DNA of 64,000 nucleotides from Neospora caninum Liverpool (Eukaryota > Apicomplexa > Conoidasida > Eucoccidiorida > Sarcocystidae), in assembly GCF_000208865.1 (NCBI RefSeq), contig NC_018395.1, positions 5,566,839-5,630,838 of the forward strand, in the 5' to 3' direction. The notes under the pieces were generated by a model. The model searched no databases. It saw nothing but the letters and a program-made list of their open reading frames with translations, and was not told the origin of the DNA. A program made the translations under genes and the position numbers. Shown one piece after another: positions 35,701 to 46,300 of this stretch (the first letter of the stretch is position 1; each line of letters starts with the position of its first letter).

Positions 35701-36506
35701 GAAACTCGGGTAAAGCTGCGGCAACTCGTGCAGACGTCTTGGTCCAGCGCAGGTTCCCCGTCTCCTGGAGGCTCGGCGCGCTCATCACGCCAATCGACGT
35801 GGTCACACCCATAGAAATTGCCAGGAGACACAACTCCTTCTTCCTTGTCCGGCAAGGATAGAGGAGAAAGATGCGGCGTCTTCGTAGTGGGCGACTGGAT
35901 AGGTGCGGGTAACTGGAGAGCCGTCAGGTTAAGACTACGCGACAACATTGGAGCCGACGTAAAATCCTCTGCGGCTTCTGCTGACCTGGCGCGTGCATGC
36001 GCACCGTCCATTGGTGCGGTGAGGTCAGGAGACACCTGCGTTCCAGCTGGCTTTTCCTCGCCAAAGGCGAAAGGCCAGCGGTTGGACCACGACACGCCGC
36101 TGCTGATCCGGCTTCTCCAGTCACATCCCGCCTTTCCCGTCGACCTTTGCCACCGTGTCTTGTGAGTGGCGAGAGAAAAAAGCAACCCCAGAAAGGAATC
36201 CTGCGACTTCCCTGAAGACGAACTACTCGCTTGATCGTCATCACCTTTATTTCTGGCTGAGTCTGTGCTTTTGTACCGTCTCCTCTGTTTCTGGTGTGCG
36301 GCACGCCGCCGGCGCAGCTGGAGTTCCCGCTGTCGGGCACTGGCCTCCGCCAGGAGCTTCTCTGCCACTTCCCGATGCTTTGCAGAACGAATGGAGTCAC
36401 ACGGGCGACCCTGGCGTGGAGGTGGAGGAGAGCTCGGTTTCCCTGTCAAACAGCGCGTTTGAGAGAGGTTTGCTCCGTCGCCACTCTCGGGCCAGGATGA
36501 TGCCAT
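29760..36506 (-). CDS. CRAL-TRIO (Sec14-like) and GOLD domain protein
   Basis: Eleven exons, in transcript order: 36506-34839, 34667-34091, 33970-33799, 33416-33324, 33157-33003, 32654-32534, 32095-32023, 31389-31309, 31094-31042, 30713-30614, 29915-29760. Every phase closes and gives 1082 residues. The first ~450 residues are Ser/Pro-rich. The CRAL-TRIO N-terminal helices include YRLFRFLQGYDFDVNEAAIA. After a Ser/Glu-rich insertion of about 150 residues, the lipid-binding fold runs through LLDERRLFEEL, ATSIIDLEGLSARS, SENYPESLSHIFFINTPRLF and KYIDPASLPPSLGG. A GOLD-like beta domain follows: VPQGHCLSWAWVLFDHDVCF, then TVSLVFDNSWGLFSSRTVFY. The SEC14L/PATL type binds and transfers phospholipids or other lipids and links them to membrane traffic. 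The frame stays open upstream to 36893, but that part translates to pyrimidine-tract noise, so I start at MASSWPES. It is divergent from the secreted-protein gene at 39090. Confidence 0.93.
32195..32244. repeat. Long near-perfect hairpin in an intron
   Basis: The left arm is at 32195-32217 and the right arm at 32222-32244, separated by a 4-base loop (ggat). The inner 17 bases pair with one mismatch: tactccggacaggcatc against gatgcctgtcccgagta. Pairing extends to 23 bases with two mismatches. It lies in intron 6 of the CRAL-TRIO-GOLD gene. Confidence 0.9.
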
Positions 36507-39089
36507 TGAGAGAGAGGAAGGAAATGGGAGTAACAAACGAAATACAAGCGGATAAAGACGAAAAGATACAACGTGGCGGGAGAGAAAAGACCCCCTAAAA
36601 AGCCTGCGGCAAAATACCAAAGGGGGCGAGGCAGCGACGGTGACGGCCAACGGAGACGCAACAGAAACTACGGAAAGGAGAGGGAACGACAGGAAAGCCG
36701 CGACGAAAGAAGAGGCCCGAGAAATACTGGCGATAACAGATGATGCACGAGACGCGCCGATGAGACGAAAATGGTTCTTCACTTTTTGAATCTCATCCAA
36801 GTAGGAGCCAGCGACAGGCGGGCGGGACGACAACCTCAACCGAAGACAAACTGAAAAATTGCTATGCCCACCGAAAGAGAAGGACGAAATCACACAAAAT
36901 CACCATATTAACTCAAAAGAACAGATGTAGCGGTTTCTGCGTCGTCGTAGTCATTTGAAGCAGAACACGACGAAGAGGCTATCACCAACTGGAGGAAAGG
37001 ATGCCAGACACCCGCGGAGTTTCGCACTCAGGGGGCTACAATAAAACCAGGAAAGTATTTAAGCGAGACGAAAAATCAAGACTACCTGTCTTAGTAGTAG
37101 AAAGTGAGACGGCAGAACACGCGATTCATTACGCAGTTGCTGCTAAGCTGTAGTCTGCCCTCGGGGACTTTGAAATGCGGACTAGTACCCAAAAATTCTT
37201 TGCGCAGGATCCCGCTCTGGTAAGCCGCTTCCTTCCGGGTGAGTCACGCGGTGTGAAAAACAGGTAAACTTGCAGCATACCAATCCCGTTTCCAAAAATA
37301 ATGACTTTCAAGATGCAACACACGGTTCTGAACAAAAACCCCTCCGTTTCATACATTTTAGGGAAACAATCGGAGAGCCTCAGGGCTCTCCTGATTGATC
37401 ATCACGAAAGGGGCAGTTGCGGAGACCCTACAGCAAGGAACCTCGTCCGTTTTACTACCTTATTGAGGTCGGCGCCGTCTTGGGTTAATCACCTCGCCTT
37501 TTTTAGGACAACGCTACGAAGAAAAGATCACAAACTGGACGCCAGGATCAAGTTATATTCATAATATCTTTGGCACATAAAGGCAGAAATTGGCCACGAT
37601 GTTTTTTCTGCTTTTTCCTTGTACCCGTACAGCGGCGTCCGAAAAGACGTGTCATTTGACTGGACCCCCAGCCACACCGCCATGAGACCCACAGGAACTA
37701 ATGAGCTCACGTGTGTGCTGCACATTACATTTTCCGATCCTGACGACGTCCTACAACCACAACGTTTTTTTCAGTGGGAAAGATAGCTTGATAGGTGTAG
37801 AGTCGAATCGTTTGTGGTTACCATCATAGCCATAATAGGACCGTGCATCACGCGCACGCATGGGTACAGCGACGCTGCGGAAGGGAACTGTCGCACACAC
37901 GAGGCAGAGGTACGAAGACAAAGTTACACGCGCGGGGGCATGTCGGAAATGAGTGTAATCCTGATATGGGCACGCGGATGCTTCCTCTAGAGGGACAAGA
38001 GGAAGCTCGGCCCAGCAGAAACACTTTCTCGGAACGCTGTCAAAACCGTAGCTCTACCGGCCTGGTGCCCATTATTTAGAGGGAAGACTAACTGCAAGTG
38101 GTGAGGTGGAGCTCGGAAACGCGGATCAGCGCTACTGACAATCCTTCAGTCCTCACGGCGTATCTTGTGCGACTCAATATTGGAACTAATAGTTACAATT
38201 TCGGCTAAGCCTGGTGTTAGTAAACTCAGATCGGCACCCTGGGTCTTCGGTTGATATTCCAGCGCCTGAGGTAGAAGCTTCCGGAGAGGGCACAGGCGAT
38301 CGCAGTTTTGCGTCTGTACAACGAATGGTTGACAAAAATGCATGACATTCCGGAGAAACTTGAGGTTGTCGTGCCACGAAATACAGTTTGTTCGGGTTGT
38401 CCATTCGCTAGTTCCGGAACTCCCCGCCAAATATGGTGAGCAGCCTCTGTTGGCGCGATCCCGCTAACTACTGCGTGCAGATCGCACGTGCAAATCCTTG
38501 ATCAATACGAGCAGAACTGTCGTTCTCGTATGCTTGAGGACATGTGAGCCAACGACCGCTTCGTTTCAGACAGGTTGTTCTTCTCTTTCGTCGCTTGCTC
38601 CCAGAGCCGCCGAATTTGAAATGCTCCTTTGCCATCCGGTAATTTCATACAAACATCCTGGACGAGCCCACCCTTACCACGACACAAACCACAGCAGCAG
38701 CGTTTTCTTCCTTTTTCTCACTCTTCGTTTTGTGCCAAGGCTGTTTAACGCAACTTCCTGTCACAGTAGAACAAGCGACACTTTCAAGCGAAGTTTTATG
38801 TGTAATACTAGGAGACTGGCCAGTCCCTAGGTCCACAAGAAACAGGCTAGGTAAGACGGGACAATACCTCTTCCTTCATGCTGGTACGGGTTTTTACGCA
38901 AGTAAGCGCGGCGTTTTGTCGAGGGATGTCTGGTCTCTGCCTTCAGTTTGGTCGTTCATGCAGTGTCGTCGCTGTGATGTTACAAGGTCGTCCTGTTCGA
39001 ACGTGTGTGCCATGCTTTTCCTTCGTGATTGCAGGTCCCTATCTTCGAGGCTGCACAATCAGGGTTAGTCACATCGGAGGAGTTCCGCT
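36507..39089. other. Divergent promoter region
   Basis: This 2.6-kb region lies between the start of the minus-strand CRAL-TRIO gene and the plus-strand secreted-protein gene. It should carry both promoters and leaders. The part next to 36507 is pyrimidine-rich on the coding strand. No further gene is supported. Confidence 0.45.
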
Positions 39090-42000
39090 ATGAAGCGTGT
39101 TTTGCTCGAAACCATTTTTCTCTCAGTGGCAGGCCTCTGGAGACTTGCTGCGATTAGAACGGTTGATGCTCAGTGGGGTAATTCACGGAATGGCCGCTGG
39201 GGAGCGCATCGGGCCACCGGCGGGGCAACGCTGCCAGCCTCGTTTGGAAGCGGTTCCTCACGAGCGGCGGAGAGTGTGTCTTCCGGCTCGAGGGGGAGTT
39301 CGCCGCCCCTGATACTCCCTTCCTCAACGGCAGCATCTGGAGGGACAACGTTCTCGCCGTATGCTGCCCGGACGGTTGCTGCGCCGGGTCGTGGCCCCGG
39401 CACTCCATTAGCATCTGCTGGGTATACAACCACGCCGCCTCTCTTGACACCCTCCTCAACACGACAAGGTCCGGTCACTTACCCGTCCACTTTGGAGCCT
39501 TTCCCTTCTCCAGGAACATCGACAACCTTAAGTCCAGTAGCGTCAGCCTGGGCTCCACGACCGTCACCGTCAAGCACCACAGGCACCGCAGAATTCTCTA
39601 GTTTCCCCCAAGCTAATCCGCGTCCTGCGTGGAGTGCGGGGTCGGTGGCCCCGTCCTCTACGGCTAATCGCTCTTCCGAGACTTTCTTGAGCATGCCGCC
39701 ACAGGGTCTCACGAGTTCCTCGACAGGGCTAACTCCAAACAACGCGTGGAGTCCCACTGCCCCTGTCAGTGCCGGCTCCAGCGGAGACTGGAGCATACCG
39801 ACTTCTGGTTCTGGACCGTCGGAGAACCAGACGCCCCCCCTCGCCACACATCCTGTATTTACGGAGTCACGTTTAAGCGCAACTCATGGTACCAGTGAAA
39901 TGAGTACCTGGGGAATCCCAACGGTCGCCACAGGCGGCGGTTCAAGGGTGCCTTGGACCGGCATGTCGCTACCCAACCGAACCGACGTAAGCTGGAGCAG
40001 CGCTGTGGCCTCAACTCCAAGGGCCTCGCTGCCAAGTAACAGCAATGATGCAAGACCTCAGTCACAGCTCGTTGGCACAGCATCCCAAAGTGTGCGCACT
40101 GAGGCCATCCCACAGGCTTCATCAGAATATACCGTTTCCCGGAGTTCGACAGCCAACACTGCACCGACGTCAAGCCATACTGACCAACAGGGAGGGGCAG
40201 ACTGGATCACGAGCTCGAGTAGAGCGTCTTGGAGTGACACAAATGGAACCGTTCCCTCTCAGCCCACTGACTCTGGGAGAGGCGTCACTGATCGTGATAG
40301 GCGGACTTCTGCGAGCTCAAGCGAAGGACAGGCAACCGTACATGAATTGCCCACAAACACACCGTTTCCCAGTGGAGGAACAACAAACGGGACAAGCAGC
40401 GGTGCAGCACGAAGTTCCGCCGGCAGCATAGACAGACGGCCATGGGAGGCGACAGAATCGGCGACGTTTCCATCCTCTCACATTAGCGACAGAAGTCAGA
40501 GGTCGGCACATTATGGTTCCACCAATTCAGTTAGGAACAGTGACGCAAGCATGTCGACGGAAGCATCAGATTATGCATCAAACGCACCAAGAAACAACGC
40601 TTTTTCGTGGGGGTCCGCGTCGTTGAATGATGTGACTACCGAGACAGCAGCCAGCACCTCAAATCACTTGACCGGGGGGGATTCCAACAGCCCAATCGCA
40701 TTCATGCCAGGTACGAACTCAAGCAGTGGCTTTGGTTCGGTAAGTCCTTTGGAGGGGCCACTGGTACGCCCCATTCCATTTTCCACTAACACAAGTGGAG
40801 ACGTCGCCACCCCGGGAGGTTTCAGGTTAGCTGATTCGAGTGAGTTTTCCAATGGAGGAGAGACAATCAGTTCGACAACCTCTCCAACACAGCAACTTTC
40901 ATCTCCGCTCGAAAGATTGAGTCCCGTTTCAGACCGCTCAGCTTCAACAACTAGTCCGAGTTCATATGGGCTCAGTACACGTGGCACCACAGCCATGGAG
41001 CCACGCGAGACGCGGCATACTGGACTAAACTCGGAGCGAGCGTCGTCCCCTTCACTGGCGGCCGTCGAAACGGATACAGTATCGTCTCCTGGGCAGTCGA
41101 TATCGTCGGGTAACTCAGAAGGTGCTCGTTATGACACAGTGGAGAGCCGGGTTCCAGGTGTGGCAGCAGATTCAACGTCACATGCTTCTTCCCCCAACGC
41201 ACCTAACGGCGCCTGGACCCGCGTTCCCAATCAGCTCTCTGGATCCCCGGCAAGTTCGGCTGAAACTATTGGCCAAGAAGCCTCAAATCTTTTTCCCTCT
41301 CGACACGCACTGGTTGACCATCTCGCAGCTTCTGAGGGTATCCTCCCCTCCAACCAGGCAAGCGACGAAGAGCGAGGCTCGCCGAAACAAGGAGCACAGC
41401 AGACGTCTCACGTGTACAGATGTCACGACGATTCCCAGTGCGTAGAGAGGTCAGGGATGATCCCTTCACAAAACGACGGAAACGTGACAACCCTGCCGGC
41501 ACTTCCAAGCTCTGTTGTAATGGAATCCAATCCGAATTCGCAAACGAATGATGAAGACACCCTGGGATTCCAGCGAGCTGGGTACATACCTCCTTCTGCT
41601 TTTCAATTAAACGGAACTGGTGCAAGTGGAAGTAGAGCGGAACATGGACACGAGAAAATCGGTCAACAACCACGAGCCCCCGGTGAACTGCTCTACGGAG
41701 AGTTGAATGACTACTTGGAAGACGCAGAAGATCCCTATGCTGGCCAGCTCGGTGCTCTGTCCAGAGCACCGGACCAGGACAATTCCCCTACCGTTTCCAC
41801 CACCACGACCTCTCCGCCGTACACATATCCACCTACATACAATCCCTACAGTGACAACATTGATGTCGATAAGATTCCCGACAGCCCGTATCATAACTAT
41901 GCCTACGCAGAGGACCCCTTTCCCAGCCCTTATAGCACACATTCCCGTCTAGAGAACTACGGAGCTGAGTTTAACAATAGGTATTATCATGAGCGCCGCA

Positions 42001-42188
42001 TCGCCCCCAATATCTCGTGGGGCGACTATACGCAGAGAAAAAAGGCATTAGACGAGGCTCGCAAACGCGAAGAGCAGCTGTTGCAAGAAGGGCGAATTGG
42101 CGTGCTGGACACTTCAGACACGCCCTTCCAAGGCCTGATTGGCTACCCTTCAGAATTCCGTCGCACGCCAACCCACAACTCTTGGTAG
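39090..42188 (+). CDS. Secreted Ser/Thr-rich protein with Tyr-rich C-terminus
   Basis: A single long frame of 1032 residues. The N-terminus is a good signal peptide: MKRVLLETIFLSVAGLWRLA, with likely cleavage near VDAQ. Residues about 30-830 are dominated by Ser, Thr, Gly, Pro and Ala with scattered NxS/T sites, which looks mucin-like and heavily O-glycosylated. One Cys pair occurs in YRCHDDSQCVERSG near residue 776. From about residue 910 the composition changes to Pro/Tyr-rich: PPYTYPPTYNPYSDN and SPYHNYAYAEDPFPSPYS. It ends with a charged helix (KKALDEARKREEQLLQEG) and GLIGYPSEFRRTPTHNSW. I do not recognise a named family. The layout fits an extracellular-matrix or wall protein (cyst or oocyst wall) or a dense-granule protein. 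Tyr-rich proteins are cross-linked in coccidian oocyst walls, which makes that worth testing (inference). No transmembrane segment or GPI signal is seen at the end. Confidence 0.75.
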   Translation: MKRVLLETIFLSVAGLWRLAAIRTVDAQWGNSRNGRWGAHRATGGATLPASFGSGSSRAAESVSSGSRGSSPPLILPSSTAASGGTTFSPYAARTVAAPGRGPGTPLASAGYTTTPPLLTPSSTRQGPVTYPSTLEPFPSPGTSTTLSPVASAWAPRPSPSSTTGTAEFSSFPQANPRPAWSAGSVAPSSTANRSSETFLSMPPQGLTSSSTGLTPNNAWSPTAPVSAGSSGDWSIPTSGSGPSENQTPPLATHPVFTESRLSATHGTSEMSTWGIPTVATGGGSRVPWTGMSLPNRTDVSWSSAVASTPRASLPSNSNDARPQSQLVGTASQSVRTEAIPQASSEYTVSRSSTANTAPTSSHTDQQGGADWITSSSRASWSDTNGTVPSQPTDSGRGVTDRDRRTSASSSEGQATVHELPTNTPFPSGGTTNGTSSGAARSSAGSIDRRPWEATESATFPSSHISDRSQRSAHYGSTNSVRNSDASMSTEASDYASNAPRNNAFSWGSASLNDVTTETAASTSNHLTGGDSNSPIAFMPGTNSSSGFGSVSPLEGPLVRPIPFSTNTSGDVATPGGFRLADSSEFSNGGETISSTTSPTQQLSSPLERLSPVSDRSASTTSPSSYGLSTRGTTAMEPRETRHTGLNSERASSPSLAAVETDTVSSPGQSISSGNSEGARYDTVESRVPGVAADSTSHASSPNAPNGAWTRVPNQLSGSPASSAETIGQEASNLFPSRHALVDHLAASEGILPSNQASDEERGSPKQGAQQTSHVYRCHDDSQCVERSGMIPSQNDGNVTTLPALPSSVVMESNPNSQTNDEDTLGFQRAGYIPPSAFQLNGTGASGSRAEHGHEKIGQQPRAPGELLYGELNDYLEDAEDPYAGQLGALSRAPDQDNSPTVSTTTTSPPYTYPPTYNPYSDNIDVDKIPDSPYHNYAYAEDPFPSPYSTHSRLENYGAEFNNRYYHERRIAPNISWGDYTQRKKALDEARKREEQLLQEGRIGVLDTSDTPFQGLIGYPSEFRRTPTHNSW

Positions 42189-43372
42189 TATATACTCTTT
42201 TGGCTAGGGAACCAGGTTTTGTGTCCCCCAACATCGTGTGCAACACGCCACCCATATTCCAATGTTTCAACCATTTCTGAAGCCGCTGCACACCTGCAGC
42301 AGGCAATGATCTTGTTTATCGGTGCGCTATCAACTGTTGTTTTGTGAGGTTTAGCAAGCTCTTCACAAACAATGAAGTGTCAAATTATAGCCCTTTGTTT
42401 TCATGCGACAGATCCTAAACCACGCCATTAAGCGGCTGGTTTAATGCAGACTCACAGCCCGCTATTCTACGGACAAGCTTTACAAGGTGTTGCTTCTGCT
42501 GCAACGGCTTAGCCGCGCCCGAACTGTCCCAGCGATGTTAGCGGAAGTTGGGTTTTCTTGTGTGTGTGCAGGATGGTTCACCTGCCAAGCAGCTACATCC
42601 TAGAGTGCTGTTGCTGTTCGGTCATGAATAGCGACGATGTTGAAGTAGAGGACCAATCAAAGTGTCACTGTTGCATTTGGATTGGCTTGGCCAGCAAAAG
42701 AAGAGCGCGTCACCATTTACAAATGGAAGTCTGGTTATCGTACTCCGGCAAACACCACGCGGCAGGCCGAGCAGCTACGAAAGAGACGGCAACGTTGCGG
42801 CACATCTTGATGTTCGGCTTCCGTATAGCTCTTGGATTTTTGTTGTGAACCAGACTGTCGCCCATTGTTCCTCGGTGACAACAGTATGTGGGCAACCTCT
42901 GGCGACCGAAGGCCTCCATCTGCTTTCGGCTTCCACTTTTCAGAACACCTGGACTGCTCGTCCCTCTGCTGGTAATTGAGTAGACTGTGTAAGTTTACGC
43001 TTCTATCGTCGCAGGTTCTGCGCAAGCCGCTCAAATACGCATATGCGCTAGCTGAAACGGCGAAGGAAGGTTCGGCCACTACGGTATTATTGTACTTGAT
43101 ATAAGCCCGGCGCTGGTAACATCTAAGACATTGGCTGCAGTGGAGCATGCCCCCTGTAGAATCAATCATATGCCATTGTCCTGATCGCCTCACACTCGTC
43201 TGTGGTCAACAGGGCCTCAAGCAACATACGGCAGATGCTTGCCGTTTTTCGTTTTTCTCAATCTCACCATAGCGAAAGATTCAAGCTGTTGCCTGCTTAT
43301 TCTGTCGATATCGCACTTTTCATCGGTCTGAACGAACGAATTCCGGTACACAGTTCGCGCAACGCCTGTCAC
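42189..43372. other. Convergent intergenic region (3' UTRs)
   Basis: This 1.2-kb space lies between the ends of the secreted-protein gene (plus) and the kinesin gene (minus). Short frames on both strands have no features worth calling. Confidence 0.5.
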
Positions 43373-46300
43373 TCACAGCTGTGTGCTTCGAACGGTGATA
43401 ATTCGTTCTTCGCGCTCGCCGCCCCATCCTCCGGCCTTGCCTTTCGACCACCGACGGCCATCCTTCACAACTCCCCACTTTTTTTTCATGAACCTCTAGG
43501 GTAGAGGGAGTATGTGGCACCAGCAACTGTATCGGGAAAATATTATCTGTGGCGCAAGAGACAAAACATTCGTATCTGTATCTCCAGCTGTAGACGCGCT
43601 TGCTGTTGTCGGCTGGAGGATGGTCTCCTTACATTGAGGGACAGAAGCTTGTTGATTTGTTCAGTCACTTCTTGAGCTTCGCAGAACAAGGCGATGCGCG
43701 CAGAAAGCCTCCCAGAGGAATCTAGTCATTTTGATGAATCAATACTACAAGCGAACTGAACGATGCAACACGAGAGGCTCGGCACCCGTCACGTACGAAT
43801 ATAGTGGTGACCGAGAAGTGTGCTCAACGCGCAGAACGGTGCGCCGGCAACCGTAGCGTCTCTGCTTGATCTGGTTCGGTTCCACAAAACCATGCGCCGT
43901 TTCAGTAGTACCTGATTCCGAGATATGTGGTTAAAATATACTGCTGGCTGATGAAATCTGGAACGGAACATGTACATACCTCTAGGGCAGCGATAGGTGA
44001 AAGCTTACGCAAGCATTCAAGATGGTCACATGTGCTCATACGCTGTAGGGGGGAGCGCATCCTTTCTTCTGGAATGTTAAACCTTCGGCTGCTTCCCTGA
44101 AGAGATCGGGTGCACAATAGACAGTGCGAAGCATATTGTGTTTTTATCGGCACCTACAGCGGCTGCTTGAGGGCGAATTGATCCTAAATGCGCAAGAATA
44201 AGCTCACTTGCAGAGTCATGCTGAAGCGGCCTTGTTCACAGTCATGGATTGTCTTGGCGAGGCTCTGGCAGAAAGAACCGCGTTTTTCTATACCTTCAAT
44301 AGCCTGGTCAATCCGACGCATTCCCTGATCTAAGAGTAATACAGCTGTGGCCTTGAACGTTTTGAGCAGAGACTCTTGGTTTCTGAGCTTTTCGGCGACA
44401 TGTTGTCTGAAGGAGTAACGAGAGGACAGATTCCACCCTTCAGGAGTTAGAGAAGAAGTGAAAGACTATTTTGAAGTCAAGCACTGTTTTCGCCTCGACC
44501 CAGCTGCCCCTGGGGGCACCTTAAAAAAACTCACTTAGCTACTACGATGTCGGTGTTGTACTGTTCTTCTATTCTCAATGCAGCTTTCGTGAATGCCTCG
44601 TAATGGTTCTTCAGGTCACGCTTCGTTCGTTCGTGCACCCTGGAGGATCAACAGCAACCAAGCGCCTTGGAGCAGAGTATCCAAAACGATATCTTTAAAC
44701 CGCTGGCCTGAGCGATTGCCCTTTCAATCACTAGGGAGTTTCTGCGCAACGTTGTAGAGTATTATCTAGATGCATCCGAAACGAAGCGGGAGAGCTATAC
44801 AGTGCAGCACTACTGGAGAGTCCGATTAAGCACCTAGTGTGTGCGCATATACCGGCTACTGCCCTTCAAGAAAATTCACTTTCATGCTCCATCGCTGGGA
44901 TGCTGTCAGAGCAATAGTGAGCGACAGAGTGCATCTAATACGGTCATCCCAATCATGCGTACTTGCGCCATGCTTCTTCTCGCTCCTTCATGGTATCATA
45001 AGCTTGGCGGATCTTCGAACCAAGCTCTTCCATCGCGCTGAGTTAAGTCATATACAGCAAAGAGAAGCGATGTTCCCGATGTACCGCTTATCAGGCGATC
45101 TAACGCACGCGTTCCTGAAGGCTCTGTTAGCAAGGAGACACCGCCCTCCCTCGGCATTCCGATTACATATCACCTTTGTGACACAACAGGTTAGAACGCG
45201 GACCGCGCCGCATCTTCCACGGGATCATTCTCAGCAGCGGAGAAATGAGAAGGCAGAAGACAGACGCAGGAGAAGAAGCCCACCACGCTGCATGTGTACT
45301 TCATTGTTGCTGAGGTCTTCTATCGCTGACGTGGGCCAAATGCTAGCACCCTTCCGGACTATCATAAGGCAACAGTGACACCGTTGTGTAATGGTGATAA
45401 AGGTGGAACGCAAGAGATGTCCAGAGAAGTAGCATGCAGCACTGTGGCGAACGGTTTGTCCCTGATCGTACCGCTGCGACGTGTGGATGATCCTCTCAGA
45501 TAAATCAGATGCATCGTTTAGGAACTCCTTCAATAGATATTCCCTTTCCCGGATTATTTCTTTAATGCTCTTCCGCATTTCGTTAATATGCGCTGTTCTT
45601 GTGGTGATGGCACTCGATACCAAGCTTTCCTGCGGAAGCGACATCCACGAATGAGGATAAATAGTCGTTTCCGACCCACCGCACAAAGATAACGCAGTAC
45701 CAATGAATCTGTAGTTACAGCTACCATGATGGTGCGGTGTGGAGTAGCAGTACTGGGACGTTTAGTGTGTTCCGAGGGCGACACTCGGGCGGGAAGTCCT
45801 GCAAATCCAAGAAGCCCGAAGGGAGAGGTACACTTGTGTGCATACCCTATGCCTTGTCTCTTCTTCAGCTTCAACCAACTCCTGCATTAGACTGGTATAC
45901 TGACGTTGTGTGGTCTCTACACGGTCTGAAGCAAAATACAGGATTGTTCACAAGTGGAGAATCGTCGACTAATGAGATCCATCGGAACTGAAATTCCCGC
46001 CGAGCATCGTCTCGTCATGAAAACGTGAGAATTGGCAAATGCTCACTGACCCCTCGCTGCCCGAACTCTCAGTTCAGCGAGTTGCCGGTGCTTCCGGCAC
46101 AGTTCCCCGCACTTCATTTCTATCTGGTCAAGAAGGATGTGCATCCATTCCCCCTGCGAAGACAGAACAAACATTATCATGAAGCTATTCGTCAGAGCGG
46201 CACTGCATGAGCTATTAGGAAATGACGCGGAACCGTAGGGCTGCCCAAACCGTAGAAGGGGGAAGAGGGCGATTGAACGTTTTTGGCTCAGCGCAACTGA

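Noticed and set aside
36507..36893. 129-residue N-terminal extension of the CRAL-TRIO-GOLD protein.
   Set aside because: It has the same pyrimidine-rich noise signature, and MASSWPES at 36506 is a more natural start. It could still be right if transcripts show no other in-frame AUG.
44839..45378. 179-residue plus-strand frame.
   Set aside because: It overlaps kinesin exon 15 (44963-45037) and its flanking introns on the opposite strand and shows no domain.
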